This document shows positions 34,259-41,953 of a DNA stretch of 64,000 nucleotides, one piece after another. Positions within the stretch are counted from its first letter, which is position 1, and each line of letters starts with the position of its first letter. Position numbers and translations under genes: made by a program. The notes under the pieces were generated by a model. It had not been told where the DNA came from, made no database searches, and worked only from the letters and a program-made list of their open reading frames with translations. Origin of the DNA: Candidatus Tectimicrobiota bacterium (GTDB taxonomy: Bacteria > Tectomicrobia > Entotheonellia > Entotheonellales > Entotheonellaceae); NCBI GenBank assembly GCA_026005175.1, contig BPKO01000003.1, positions 186,001 through 250,000 of the forward strand, in the 5' to 3' direction.

Positions 34259-34450
34259 ATGGCGCTTGTCACACAAGGGAGGGTTCTCAAGTTCACTGGG
34301 CGCAACCGCTTCGAGGCCAAGCGCAAGGCCTTGCGCTTTTGGTACACGCACCGCGACGTCCTGCGCGAAAGCATGCAGGACTTTGTGAAAAAGTGCTCGC
34401 TGAGTCCCGATCAGAAAGTGATCACGTACCATCCCCAGCCACCGCGGTAA
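34259..34450 (+). CDS. Small basic protein of unknown function (63 aa)
   Basis: A 63-residue basic protein with an excellent AAGGAGG site 7 nt before the ATG. Its middle, 'RNRFEAKRKALRFWYTHR', is rich in Arg/Lys and aromatic residues, and it ends with 'KCSLSPDQKVITYHPQPPR'. I recognise no family. Size and charge suggest a nucleic-acid- or ribosome-associated protein (inference). It starts 28 bp after a T10 terminator, so its expression may depend on read-through or on a promoter inside the spacer. The cca gene follows after 35 bp. Confidence 0.6.
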   Translation: MALVTQGRVLKFTGRNRFEAKRKALRFWYTHRDVLRESMQDFVKKCSLSPDQKVITYHPQPPR

Positions 34451-34485
34451 GCCCTGCGGCGGCCACGCCGGCCGCGCTTCGCATC

Positions 34486-35877
34486 ATGCACGAGCTGGCC
34501 ACCTTTCCCTTTGTCCGGGCGCTGCAAGCGCGCGGCGCCCGGATCTACCTGGTGGGAGGGACGGTGCGCGACGCGCTGCTGGGCCTGGCGCGCAAAGACC
34601 TCGACTTGCTGGTAACCGGAGTGCCCCAGCGCCAGCTGATGCGCCTGCTGCGCCCTTACGGGCGCGTGCAGCTCACTGGCCGCGCCTTCGGGGTGATCAA
34701 GTTCCTGCCCCAGGGCTGGGAAGGGCCGCCAATCGACATTGCCTTGCCCCGCACCGAAGTCTCCACCGGCGTGGGCCACCGCGATTTTGTCGTCACCTTC
34801 GACCACACGCTGCCGGTCGAAACCGACCTGCAGCGCCGCGACTTCACTATCAACGCCATGGCCCTGGAGCTCCCCAGCGGGCGCCTCATCGACCCCTTTG
34901 GCGGCCAGCAGGATCTTGCCCGGCGCCTGCTGCGGCAAGTCAGCCCCCGTGCCTTTCCCGAAGACCCGCTGCGCATCCTGCGCGGCGTGCAGCTCGCCGC
35001 CCGCTTTGCCCTACAAGTCGACCCGGAGACGCAGCAGGCCATGCAGGCTTGCGCCGCGCTGATTACCACCGTGGCCCCGGAGCGCATTGCCGAAGAGCTC
35101 CGCAAGCTCTTCCAGGCGCCGCAGCCCTCGCGCGGCTTTGCCCTGATGCAGGAAGTGGGCCTGCTTGGCCACATCCTGCCAGAGCTGGCCCGTCTGGCCG
35201 AGCTTCCGGAAGCAACCGGCGCCTCGTCCCTCTTTGCCCGCACCCTGCGCCGCCTCGATGCCGTGCAAGGAAGTCCCCTCCTGGAACACCGGGGCGAACT
35301 CGACTTGCTCCTGGCCGCGCTTTTTTACGACAGCGGCAGAGCCGAAGCGCCGCCGGCGGCGCCGGCCGCAGAAGTGGCGGCCCGCTCGGCGCGCCTGGCG
35401 CGCCAGCGCCTAGAGGCGCTGAAAATGACCACCATCGGCGTTCAGCCCAAGCGCGTGGAGGCCTTGATCGCCGCCAGCGCCTTTGATCCCGTGGCGCTGG
35501 CCAGCGATGCCGCCCTGCGGCACTTTGCCTCCCGCCTGGGAGCGGAAATGGCGCTGCGGGTCCTGGAGCTGCGCCTCGCCGACAGCCTCGGCAACGGCCC
35601 GCCAGAGGCCCAAACCCCGTTTCTCCACCTGCGCCAGCGCCTGCACGCCCAGCTTGCCCGCCAGGTTCCCCTTGGCTTGCCGCAGCTGGCGGTCAACGGC
35701 CACGACTTGCAGCGCCTGGGCATTCCCCCGGGGCCGCGCCTGGGGCGCATCCTGAATGCCTTGCTCCACCACGTGCTCGACAACCCGGCCTGCAACACCC
35801 GCGACCACCTCCTGGCCTTGGCCGACGAAATCGCCCGCGGTGGCGCGTCCGCGCCGGCGTGCTGTCCGCCCTCCTAG
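34486..35877 (+). CDS. cca: tRNA nucleotidyltransferase / poly(A) polymerase family protein
   Basis: A 463-residue class II nucleotidyltransferase. The head domain has 'IYLVGGTVRDALLGLARKDL', with the metal-binding Asp pair in 'KDLDLLVTG', and 'TDLQRRDFTINAMALEL' with the RRD motif. The neck has the nucleotide-specificity region 'FPEDPLRILRGVQLAARFAL'. The C-terminal part includes an HD-like helical region and 'LGIPPGPRLGRILNALLHHV'. It adds or repairs tRNA CCA ends, or A-tails; the two activities cannot be separated by eye. The start ATG lacks a strong ribosome-binding site. Its stop overlaps that of the convergent phosphoesterase by 4 bp. Confidence 0.87.
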   Translation: MHELATFPFVRALQARGARIYLVGGTVRDALLGLARKDLDLLVTGVPQRQLMRLLRPYGRVQLTGRAFGVIKFLPQGWEGPPIDIALPRTEVSTGVGHRDFVVTFDHTLPVETDLQRRDFTINAMALELPSGRLIDPFGGQQDLARRLLRQVSPRAFPEDPLRILRGVQLAARFALQVDPETQQAMQACAALITTVAPERIAEELRKLFQAPQPSRGFALMQEVGLLGHILPELARLAELPEATGASSLFARTLRRLDAVQGSPLLEHRGELDLLLAALFYDSGRAEAPPAAPAAEVAARSARLARQRLEALKMTTIGVQPKRVEALIAASAFDPVALASDAALRHFASRLGAEMALRVLELRLADSLGNGPPEAQTPFLHLRQRLHAQLARQVPLGLPQLAVNGHDLQRLGIPPGPRLGRILNALLHHVLDNPACNTRDHLLALADEIARGGASAPACCPPS

Positions 35878-36743
35878 TCCAGGTGCACAAGGCGCAGGCG
35901 GTCGCACGCCATCTCCTGCGGGGTGCGCCCCTGCCACTGCCAGGCGTAGCCCAGCGGGCTGGTACAGGCGGTGAGCTGGCCCAGGGTCACGGTGCAGGGG
36001 CGGTGGGTGTGCCCGGCGAGGGCCAGGGCGACTTCGGGCACTTGCTGGATGGCCTCGCCCAGGGCGCTGCAGCCCATAAAGGCGCTGAAGTAATCTGCCG
36101 GCAGCGCCTGGCGATGGGTTACCATCGCCTGAAAGGGCAGCATGTGGGTGACCACGACGAGGCGCCGGGCCCGCCGGCGCGCCCAGAGGAGCTGCTGTCC
36201 CAGCGCCTGCACCAGCCGCCCTGCCAACTGCTCGTCGGACAACGGCCGGCCCGCAGCCGGCCAGACGACGTAGCGCCGGTCGCTCCACACCAGTTCACGA
36301 TAACGCTTGCGCCGGTAGTCGTTTAGGGAAAGCTGGGCGTCAAAAGCCCGGTTGCGCAGCGAGTAGTCGTACCAGCCCATGGTGCCGCAGAAGGCCACCT
36401 CGCCGTGCACGTAGGGCTCAAGCCAGAGCGGGTGGAAGCCGGCTTCCCGGCACAGGGCAGGCAAAAGCTCGTAGTACTTGCGCTCGCTGGTGACGCCGCG
36501 CTCCACCCAGTGGCGCTGCCGGACCCACACGTCGTGGTTGCCGGGGACGAAGAGCTTGACGCACGGCAGGTGTCGCAGGGCGAGCAGGGTCATCCCAAAG
36601 CAGCGCTCGTCGGCCGCCACGTCCCCACAGCAGACAAAGACGTCCGGCGGGTCCGCGGTGAGGCGTGCCACCATCGCTTGCCACGCGGCGCGGTTGGCAG
36701 GGTGGTGGTCGGTATGCAGATCCGACGTAAAGGCAAGTCGCAC
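35874..36743 (-). CDS. Calcineurin-like metallophosphoesterase
   Basis: A 289-residue dinuclear metallophosphoesterase with all five family motifs: 'FTSDLHTDHH', 'VFVCCGDVAAD', 'FVPGNHDVWV', 'VVVTHMLPF' and 'LALAGHTHRP'. No signal peptide or membrane segment is present, so it is cytoplasmic. Its substrate (nucleotide, phosphoprotein or phosphodiester) is not predictable. It is convergent with cca and divergent from the ilvE block. Confidence 0.88.
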   Translation of the reverse strand: MRLAFTSDLHTDHHPANRAAWQAMVARLTADPPDVFVCCGDVAADERCFGMTLLALRHLPCVKLFVPGNHDVWVRQRHWVERGVTSERKYYELLPALCREAGFHPLWLEPYVHGEVAFCGTMGWYDYSLRNRAFDAQLSLNDYRRKRYRELVWSDRRYVVWPAAGRPLSDEQLAGRLVQALGQQLLWARRRARRLVVVTHMLPFQAMVTHRQALPADYFSAFMGCSALGEAIQQVPEVALALAGHTHRPCTVTLGQLTACTSPLGYAWQWQGRTPQEMACDRLRLVHLD

Positions 36744-36901
36744 CGTTCCTCCTCGGCCGGCTTTTTCCCCGCCGCGGGCTGGCCAGCGGGGGACATCTTA
36801 CCCCAGATGCCGCGAGCTGGCCAGTTGCCGGCGCCACGCTTGACAGCCGGGCGTGTCTCTGGTACCTTGGCGCTTTGAGCCACCACCCTAAACCGCGAAC
36901 C

Positions 36902-37202
36902 ATGGCCAGCGACCTTCCCACCATGCACGTTGAGGCGGTAGTCGTCGCAATTCTTGCCCCTGCTACAGCGCCTCACCGCCTGTCTCGTCGCGCGCGGCGA
37001 CGCCTTCGTGCAGGCGCTTACGGCGCCGCAGCGGCTAGAGATCACCGTGTTTTCGCCCCCGGAGCAGCCGCGGCTGCGCCTGGTGCTTGCAGGGAGCGCG
37101 GCGGCCACGGCGGTACGCCTCGTGCCGCCTGAGGGGGCAACGCACGACGCCTTTCTTGCTGCCTTGATCCACGATCTGACCCGGACTTGCCAGTCCGAAT
37201 AA
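36902..37202 (+). CDS. Small hypothetical protein before ilvE (one-base frameshift)
   Basis: Two overlapping frames join sensibly if one C is removed from the CCCC run at 36957-36960. The result is a protein starting at ATG 36902 or 36923 ('MHVEAVVVAIL'), continuing 'ALLQRLTACLVARGDAFVQ' and ending 'ALIHDLTRTCQSE', about 92-99 residues. The second frame alone would need a TTG start without a ribosome-binding site. It contains 'RLEITVFSPPEQPRLRLVL', a likely beta hairpin. No family is recognised. It ends 16 bp before ilvE, so it is probably co-transcribed. Confidence 0.45.
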
Positions 37203-37218
37203 CCACGGAGAGCAGCGC

Positions 37219-38160
37219 ATGAGCACGGTCCACGAACTGCCCTATGTCTGGCTCAACGGCACCCTGGTGCCGCGGGCTGAGGCCACCTTGCCGATTGGCA
37301 GTGCCGCGGCGTTCTACGCCACCAACGTCTTCGAAGGCATCCGGGCATACTGGAACGCGGCCGACGGCGAGCTTTACTGTTTTCGCCTCGACGCCCACCT
37401 GCGGCGGCTGCGCGAGTCGATGAAAATGATGCGCTTTACCATCCCTTACCGCGACGAGGAACTGGTGGCGGCCATTGGCGACACGCTGCGCGGCAACGAG
37501 GTGCGCGACGACGTCCACCTGCACTTGGTGGCCTACGTGCTCGGCAGCGGACTGGAAGCCACCGCCCCCACCGGGGTGTACATCAACGCGCGCCGCCGCG
37601 GCCGTATGACCCCACCGGGAACCGGCCTGCGCTGCTGCGTCAGCTCCTGGACACGGACCTCGGACAATGCCATTCCCATCCGCCTCAAGTGCGGTGCCAA
37701 CTACCAAAACGCCCGCCTGGCCCTGCTTCAGGCCAAAGCCGATGGCTACGATGCCCCGTTGTTTCTCAACCGTTTTGGCAAAGTGGCCGAAGGCACCGGC
37801 GCCACCTTTTTCATGGTGCGCCGCGGGCAGCTCATCACCCCGCCGGTAACCAGCGACGTGCTCGAAAGCATCACGCGCGATACCCTGATCAGCGAGATCT
37901 GCCCGCGCCTGCTGGGCCTTGAGGTCATCGAGCGCGACATCGACCGCACCGAGCTCTACGTTGCCGAGGAAGCCTTTTTCTGCGGCAGCGGCTACGAAAT
38001 TACCCCTATCACCTCCATTGACCGCCTCCCGGTAGGCAGCGGCGAGGTGGGACCGCTCACCCGCCGCATTACCGAAGCCTACATGAACCTGGTGCGCGGC
38101 ATCGACCGGCGCTACCCGGAGTGGCGTACGCCGACTTACCGCCAGGCCGCTGCAGCCTGA
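37219..38160 (+). CDS. ilvE: Branched-chain amino acid aminotransferase
   Basis: A 313-residue fold-type IV PLP enzyme that makes or degrades Leu, Ile and Val. It has 'YATNVFEGIRAYWNAADGEL', the PLP-binding Lys in 'IPIRLKCGANYQNARLAL', and 'RFGKVAEGTGATFFMVR' followed by 'VTSDVLESITRDTLI'. The phosphate-binding C-terminal 'VAEEAFFCGSGYEITPITSI' is complete. CGGAGAG lies before the ATG. There is no ilv biosynthetic operon nearby, though an ilvB-like ThDP enzyme is elsewhere in the window. Confidence 0.93.
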   Translation: MSTVHELPYVWLNGTLVPRAEATLPIGSAAAFYATNVFEGIRAYWNAADGELYCFRLDAHLRRLRESMKMMRFTIPYRDEELVAAIGDTLRGNEVRDDVHLHLVAYVLGSGLEATAPTGVYINARRRGRMTPPGTGLRCCVSSWTRTSDNAIPIRLKCGANYQNARLALLQAKADGYDAPLFLNRFGKVAEGTGATFFMVRRGQLITPPVTSDVLESITRDTLISEICPRLLGLEVIERDIDRTELYVAEEAFFCGSGYEITPITSIDRLPVGSGEVGPLTRRITEAYMNLVRGIDRRYPEWRTPTYRQAAAA

Positions 38161-38170
38161 GCGTGCTGCC

Positions 38171-38659
38171 TCAGAGGCGGGTAGACAGCAGCACCACTGC
38201 GGTGAGCAAGGCGGCGATCAGCAACGAGACCCCCTGCAGGCGGCGCATGACCCGCTGCGCCGCTGCGGCATCAAAAGGCGCGACGCCAGCGTCCATGCGG
38301 GTAAGCCGGAAGCCCAGGCCAAAGAGCTGCAGCGGGACCAGGAGCAAGGCGACAAAGACGAGTCCCAGCTTGACCAGCAAAAGGCGATAAAAGGCGGCAA
38401 GCGCACCGCTGCCCTGCCCAGCAGCCACGGTGGCCGGCAGCAGGTAGAGGCCGCCGGTGAGGATTTCCACCATCAGCGCCACGACGACCACGGTGAAAAA
38501 GCGCCGCAGCAGGCGGCCAAGGAGCCGCACCTGGAGGCGCACCTCGGCGTCGAGCTCGCGCAGGGTCGGCCACAGAAAGAAACTGAGAAAGAGGTAACCG
38601 CCAAGCACCACCACCATGGCCAGGAGGTGGAGCCAGTGCATCACCAGCGTCAGCGGCAC
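38171..38659 (-). CDS. Four-span integral membrane protein, CopD-like
   Basis: A 162-residue membrane protein with four hydrophobic segments: 'WLHLLAMVVVLGGYLFLSFF', 'FTVVVVALMVEILTGGLYLL', 'LLLVKLGLVFVALLLVPLQL' and 'VSLLIAALLTAVVLL'. The His in the first helix and the overall layout recall the CopD/heme-b small membrane family, a low-certainty match. The start is GTG 38659, with GAGGAG 9 nt upstream; the ATG six codons later is an alternative. It is convergent with ilvE. Confidence 0.65.
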   Translation of the reverse strand: MPLTLVMHWLHLLAMVVVLGGYLFLSFFLWPTLRELDAEVRLQVRLLGRLLRRFFTVVVVALMVEILTGGLYLLPATVAAGQGSGALAAFYRLLLVKLGLVFVALLLVPLQLFGLGFRLTRMDAGVAPFDAAAAQRVMRRLQGVSLLIAALLTAVVLLSTRL

Positions 38660-38802
38660 GGCACGCCTCTCCTCTCTGCGCCCCGGACGGCCGCCCGCTG
38701 CCGGCGCCACGGCGGGAAGCCCGCGGGCCTTCCACCGCGGCCGCCACCCCGCTATAATCGGCGGCCGGACAGGCAAAGGCCATCCCTAGAAGGAGGAGCC
38801 CC

Positions 38803-39966
38803 ATGGACGCCAAGGCCGCGGCCCGGGAACGCCTTTTTGTCCTTCAAGATACGCTGATCGCCCTCAGCCACCGCATTCACGCCCATCCCGAACTCGGCTT
38901 CGAGGAAGTCAACGCCTGTACCTGGCTGGCCGAGGCCCTCAGCGCCGCTGGCTTTGCCGTGGAGACGGGCATTGCCGAGTTGCCCACGGCATTTGCGGCC
39001 CGCGCGGGCAGCGGCCCCCTCCACGTCGCCATTTGCGCCGAGTACGATGCCCTCCCCGGCATCGGCCACGCCTGCGGGCACAACCTTATTGCCGCTGCGG
39101 CGGTGGGCGCCGGTGCCGCCCTCGCCCAGGTTGCTGACGAGGTCGGCCTCACCGTCCGCGTCATCGGCACCCCGGCCGAAGAAGTCGGCGACGCCGGGGG
39201 CAAAATTTTGCTGCTCGAGCGCGGCGCCTTTGCCGGCGTGCACGCGGCGATGATGGTGCATCCGGCCCCGCACGACGTGGTGACGCCGCCCATCCTCGCC
39301 GCCGCCCTGTTTGATGTCCACTATACAGGCAAGGAAGCCCACGCCGCCGCATATCCCGAGCGCGGCATCAACGCCGCCGACGCCCTCACCGTGGCCCAGG
39401 TGGCCATCGGCCTGCTGCGCCAGCACCTGCGGGCCAGCGACCGCATCCATGGCATCGTCACGCGAGGCGGCGACGCCCCCAACGTCATCCCGGCACACAC
39501 CAGCGCCCGCTACATGGTGCGGGCGCAGACCCTGGCCGAACTCGAAGCGCTGCGGCCGCGGGTGTATCGCTGCTTCGAAGCCGGCGCGCTGGCCACCGGG
39601 GCCACCTTGGAAATCAAAGGAGGCAGCAAGCCGTACGCCGAAATGCGTCACGACGCGGAGATCGCCTCCCTCTACCGGCGCAACGCCGAGCGCCTGGGGC
39701 GGCGGTTCGACGCCGGCAGCGCGCCGCGCGCCGCCGCATCGACCGACATGGGCAACGTCTCTCTGGCCCTGCCGGCCATCCATCCCCTCATCGGCATCGA
39801 CTCCTGGCCGGCGGTCAACCACCAGCCAGAATTCGCCGCCCACTGCGTCAGCGCCGCCGCCGACAAGGCCTTGCTCGACGGGGCCCTGGCCCTGGCCTGG
39901 ACGGCCATCGATCTGGCCACCGAGCCCGCGCTGCGGCAGCGCCTGCTGCGCGCCCCGGCCCCTTAA
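38803..39966 (+). CDS. M20-family amidohydrolase (AbgB/HmrA-like)
   Basis: A 387-residue M20 metallo-hydrolase. Catalytic features are 'LSHRIHAHPELGFEEV', 'ICAEYDALPGIGHACGHNLI', with metal ligands in the HACGHN loop, and 'VIGTPAEEVGDAGGKILLLE'. A dimerisation lid follows ('YTGKEAHAAAYPERGINAAD'). It belongs to the group cleaving aminoacyl conjugates such as p-aminobenzoyl-glutamate. AAGGAGGAG precedes the ATG. A perfect TATAAT at 38753-38758 marks the promoter. Confidence 0.88.
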   Translation: MDAKAAARERLFVLQDTLIALSHRIHAHPELGFEEVNACTWLAEALSAAGFAVETGIAELPTAFAARAGSGPLHVAICAEYDALPGIGHACGHNLIAAAAVGAGAALAQVADEVGLTVRVIGTPAEEVGDAGGKILLLERGAFAGVHAAMMVHPAPHDVVTPPILAAALFDVHYTGKEAHAAAYPERGINAADALTVAQVAIGLLRQHLRASDRIHGIVTRGGDAPNVIPAHTSARYMVRAQTLAELEALRPRVYRCFEAGALATGATLEIKGGSKPYAEMRHDAEIASLYRRNAERLGRRFDAGSAPRAAASTDMGNVSLALPAIHPLIGIDSWPAVNHQPEFAAHCVSAAADKALLDGALALAWTAIDLATEPALRQRLLRAPAP

Positions 39967-40080
39967 CCCGCGCGGACGCGCCGCCGGCACCAGGCTGGTG
40001 GCAGGCGCGAAAGTGTGCTACATTGTAGTGCTTGCACAGCGTCGGATGCCACCTCATGCCGCTCGGAAGGGAGTCGGGGT

Positions 40081-40422
40081 ATGGACTTGCGCGACCTGCA
40101 GAAAATGACGGTGGTCAAGTTGCGAGAAGAGGCCCTAAAGCACGGGGGCATCACCGGCGTGCACGCCATGAACAAGCAGCAGCTCATTGCCGCCCTTGCC
40201 CCCCTTTTGGGCATTGACTTGCAGGCCGCGGCCAAAGCGGCCCAGGCCAAAGTTGCCGTAAACAAGACGGCGATCAAGCAGCAGATCCGGGCCCTCAAGG
40301 CCCAGCGTGATGCGGCCCTGGCCGTCCACGACCTGACAACCCTCAAGCGCGTGCGACAGCGCATCAAGCGCCACAAGCGGCTGCTGCGCCGCCTGGCCCG
40401 CCAAGCCCGGGTGGCCAGCTAG
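40081..40422 (+). CDS. Small basic protein with Rho-N/SAP-like N-terminus
   Basis: A 113-residue basic protein. Its first 45 residues ('LQKMTVVKLREEALKHGGIT', then 'NKQQLIAALAPLLGI') resemble the Rho termination factor N-terminal/SAP-like helix-extended-loop-helix used for nucleic-acid binding. The remainder is a Lys/Arg-rich helix ('IKQQIRALKAQRDAAL', 'RIKRHKRLLRRLARQ'). GGAAGGGAG precedes the ATG, and an extended -10 (TGCTACATT) lies near 40016-40024. It heads a run of two small basic proteins and an XRE regulator. A nucleoid or RNA role is inferred. Confidence 0.7.
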   Translation: MDLRDLQKMTVVKLREEALKHGGITGVHAMNKQQLIAALAPLLGIDLQAAAKAAQAKVAVNKTAIKQQIRALKAQRDAALAVHDLTTLKRVRQRIKRHKRLLRRLARQARVAS

Positions 40423-40468
40423 GTAGTGCGGGCGCGGCCACGGACCGCATGAACCGAGGAGGCTTCGC

Positions 40469-40585
40469 ATGGCGGCACAGCGACGGCGGCGTAACAAGAC
40501 GGCCAGACTCAAGGCGATGCGCCGCCGCAAGTTACAGAAGGCTCGCCTGCGCGTGAGTCGCGGCGAGCGCAAGTACACCCGCTAG
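40469..40585 (+). CDS. Very small Arg/Lys-rich protein (38 aa)
   Basis: A 38-residue, extremely basic peptide ('AAQRRRRNKTARLKAMRRRK', then 'RVSRGERKYTR'), with GAGGAGG 7 nt before the ATG and a clean TAG stop. It lies 46 bp after the Rho-N-like gene and 49 bp before the XRE regulator, in the same direction. The composition resembles small ribosomal or nucleic-acid-binding proteins, but I recognise no family. Confidence 0.6.
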   Translation: MAAQRRRRNKTARLKAMRRRKLQKARLRVSRGERKYTR

Positions 40586-40634
40586 GCAGGATTCCGGGCA
40601 AGCGTGAACAGCGCGGGCGGGAAGGACAGCAGCC

Positions 40635-41108
40635 ATGTCACTTGCGAAAAAGATCGTCCAGCTGCGCAGAGCACACAACCTCACGCAGAAAGAACTGGCC
40701 AAAATCATCGGCGTCCACTTCTCGCACCTGAGTCGCTACGAACGCGGCATTTCTCTGCCCTCGGTGGACGTGATCAAGAAGCTCGCCCAAGTCTTCAACG
40801 TCTCCACCGATTTTCTGCTTTTTGACGACGCCAGCGAAACGGTGCGCGCCAGTATCGCCGATCGCGAGTTGCTGCGGCAGTTCGAACGCATCTCGCAGAT
40901 GGGCGAACGCGAAAAAGCCGCCATCAAAACGGTTCTGGAAGGCGTCATCGTCAAGCACGAAATCGAGAGAATGCTCGGCGTCACCCGTACCCCGGCCCCG
41001 GAGAGCCCCGACACCCCGTCTTGGGCGCCGCGCCAGGAAGGCGAGCTGCTGCACTGCCTGGACCGCGTCGTCGACGGCATGAAGCGCGCTGCTTCTAGCC
41101 GCACCTAG
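40635..41108 (+). CDS. XRE-family transcriptional regulator
   Basis: A 157-residue protein with an N-terminal Cro/cI-type helix-turn-helix: 'KIVQLRRAHNLTQKELAKII' followed by 'HFSHLSRYERGISLPSVDVI'. A helical segment 'RELLRQFERISQMGEREKAA' comes next and may dimerise. The C-terminal 40 residues are Pro/charged and probably flexible. It lies 49 bp after the 38-residue basic protein and probably belongs to the same unit. The gene ends 2 bp from the convergent comF stop. The operator is unknown. Confidence 0.85.
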   Translation: MSLAKKIVQLRRAHNLTQKELAKIIGVHFSHLSRYERGISLPSVDVIKKLAQVFNVSTDFLLFDDASETVRASIADRELLRQFERISQMGEREKAAIKTVLEGVIVKHEIERMLGVTRTPAPESPDTPSWAPRQEGELLHCLDRVVDGMKRAASSRT

Positions 41109-41109
41109 C

Positions 41110-41832
41110 TTACGCCACGCGGGCCACCGTATACACCCCAATCCAGCGGGCCCCCGCCCGCCGCAGCAGGCGGGCACACTCGCCCGCCGTGGCGCCGGTG
41201 GTATACACGTCGTCGATGAGAAGCAGCGCCGCGCCGGCACAGCGCTCGGCGTGGCGCAAGGCAAAGGCCCCGCGCACGTTTTGCCGCCGCTGCGCGGGAT
41301 TGAGCCCCACCTGTGACACGGTGGCCCGCTGCCGCACCAGCACGTCGGCCCACAAGGGTATGCCGCAAGCCCGCGCCAGGCCGCGCGCCAGCACCAGGGC
41401 CTGGTCGAACTCACGCTGGCGCAGCCGCTGGCGGTGTAGCGGCACGGGCACAAGGGCGTCGAGGGCAATGTCGCCCCAGTGGAAGGCAAATTGCGCCTGC
41501 AACAGCTCGGCCAAAGGGGCCAGCAGCCCGTAGACGCCTTGGTACTTGGCCAAGTGCAGGATCTCTCGCAGCGTCCCGCGATATAAGCCCACGGCACGGG
41601 CGCGCTCGAAAGGCGGCGGAGTGAGCAGGCAGGCGCCACAGCGGTGCCCGGGACTGGCAATCGCTTCCGCAGGCGCCGCCAGCGGCTGCCCGCACTGGGC
41701 ACACCAAGGAGGCGTGGCATACTCGATGGCCAGCCAGCACCCCTGGCACACCCAGGGCAGCGGCTGGCGGCGTGTGCTGCGGCCGCAGAGGCGACAGCGA
41801 GGCGGCAGCAGAAAGTCGAGCAAGGCACGCAT
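41110..41832 (-). CDS. comF: ComF-family phosphoribosyltransferase-like protein
   Basis: A 240-residue ComFC homologue. A four-Cys zinc ribbon is near the N-terminus ('PPRCRLCGRSTRRQ', 'VCQGC', 'PPWCAQCGQP', 'CGACLL'). The PRTase domain has 'DALVPVPLHRQRLRQREFDQ', 'RATVSQVGLNPAQRRQNVRG' and the PRPP loop 'LLLIDDVYTTGATAGEC'. In competent bacteria this family helps DNA uptake; elsewhere its role is unclear. ATG 41832 is the family-consistent start ('MRALLDFLLPPRC'). No other competence genes are in the window. Confidence 0.9.
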   Translation of the reverse strand: MRALLDFLLPPRCRLCGRSTRRQPLPWVCQGCWLAIEYATPPWCAQCGQPLAAPAEAIASPGHRCGACLLTPPPFERARAVGLYRGTLREILHLAKYQGVYGLLAPLAELLQAQFAFHWGDIALDALVPVPLHRQRLRQREFDQALVLARGLARACGIPLWADVLVRQRATVSQVGLNPAQRRQNVRGAFALRHAERCAGAALLLIDDVYTTGATAGECARLLRRAGARWIGVYTVARVA

Positions 41833-41876
41833 GGCGGCAGGGTAGCAGACGCCGCAGCAGAAGCCAAGGGCTCCTG

Positions 41877-41906
41877 TTGACCCACCTTGGGGACCTTCCC
41901 TATAAT
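41877..41906 (+). promoter_or_regulatory. Sigma-70 promoter of glcDEF
   Basis: TTGACC (41877-41882) and a perfect TATAAT (41901-41906) are separated by 18 bp, 47 bp before the glcD ATG. It is one of the best housekeeping promoters in the window and probably serves the whole glcDEF run. Confidence 0.7.
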
Positions 41907-41953
41907 GGGGAAGGAGATCCGCGCGGCAGCCGCCACTTTTGGGAGGGCCCGCC

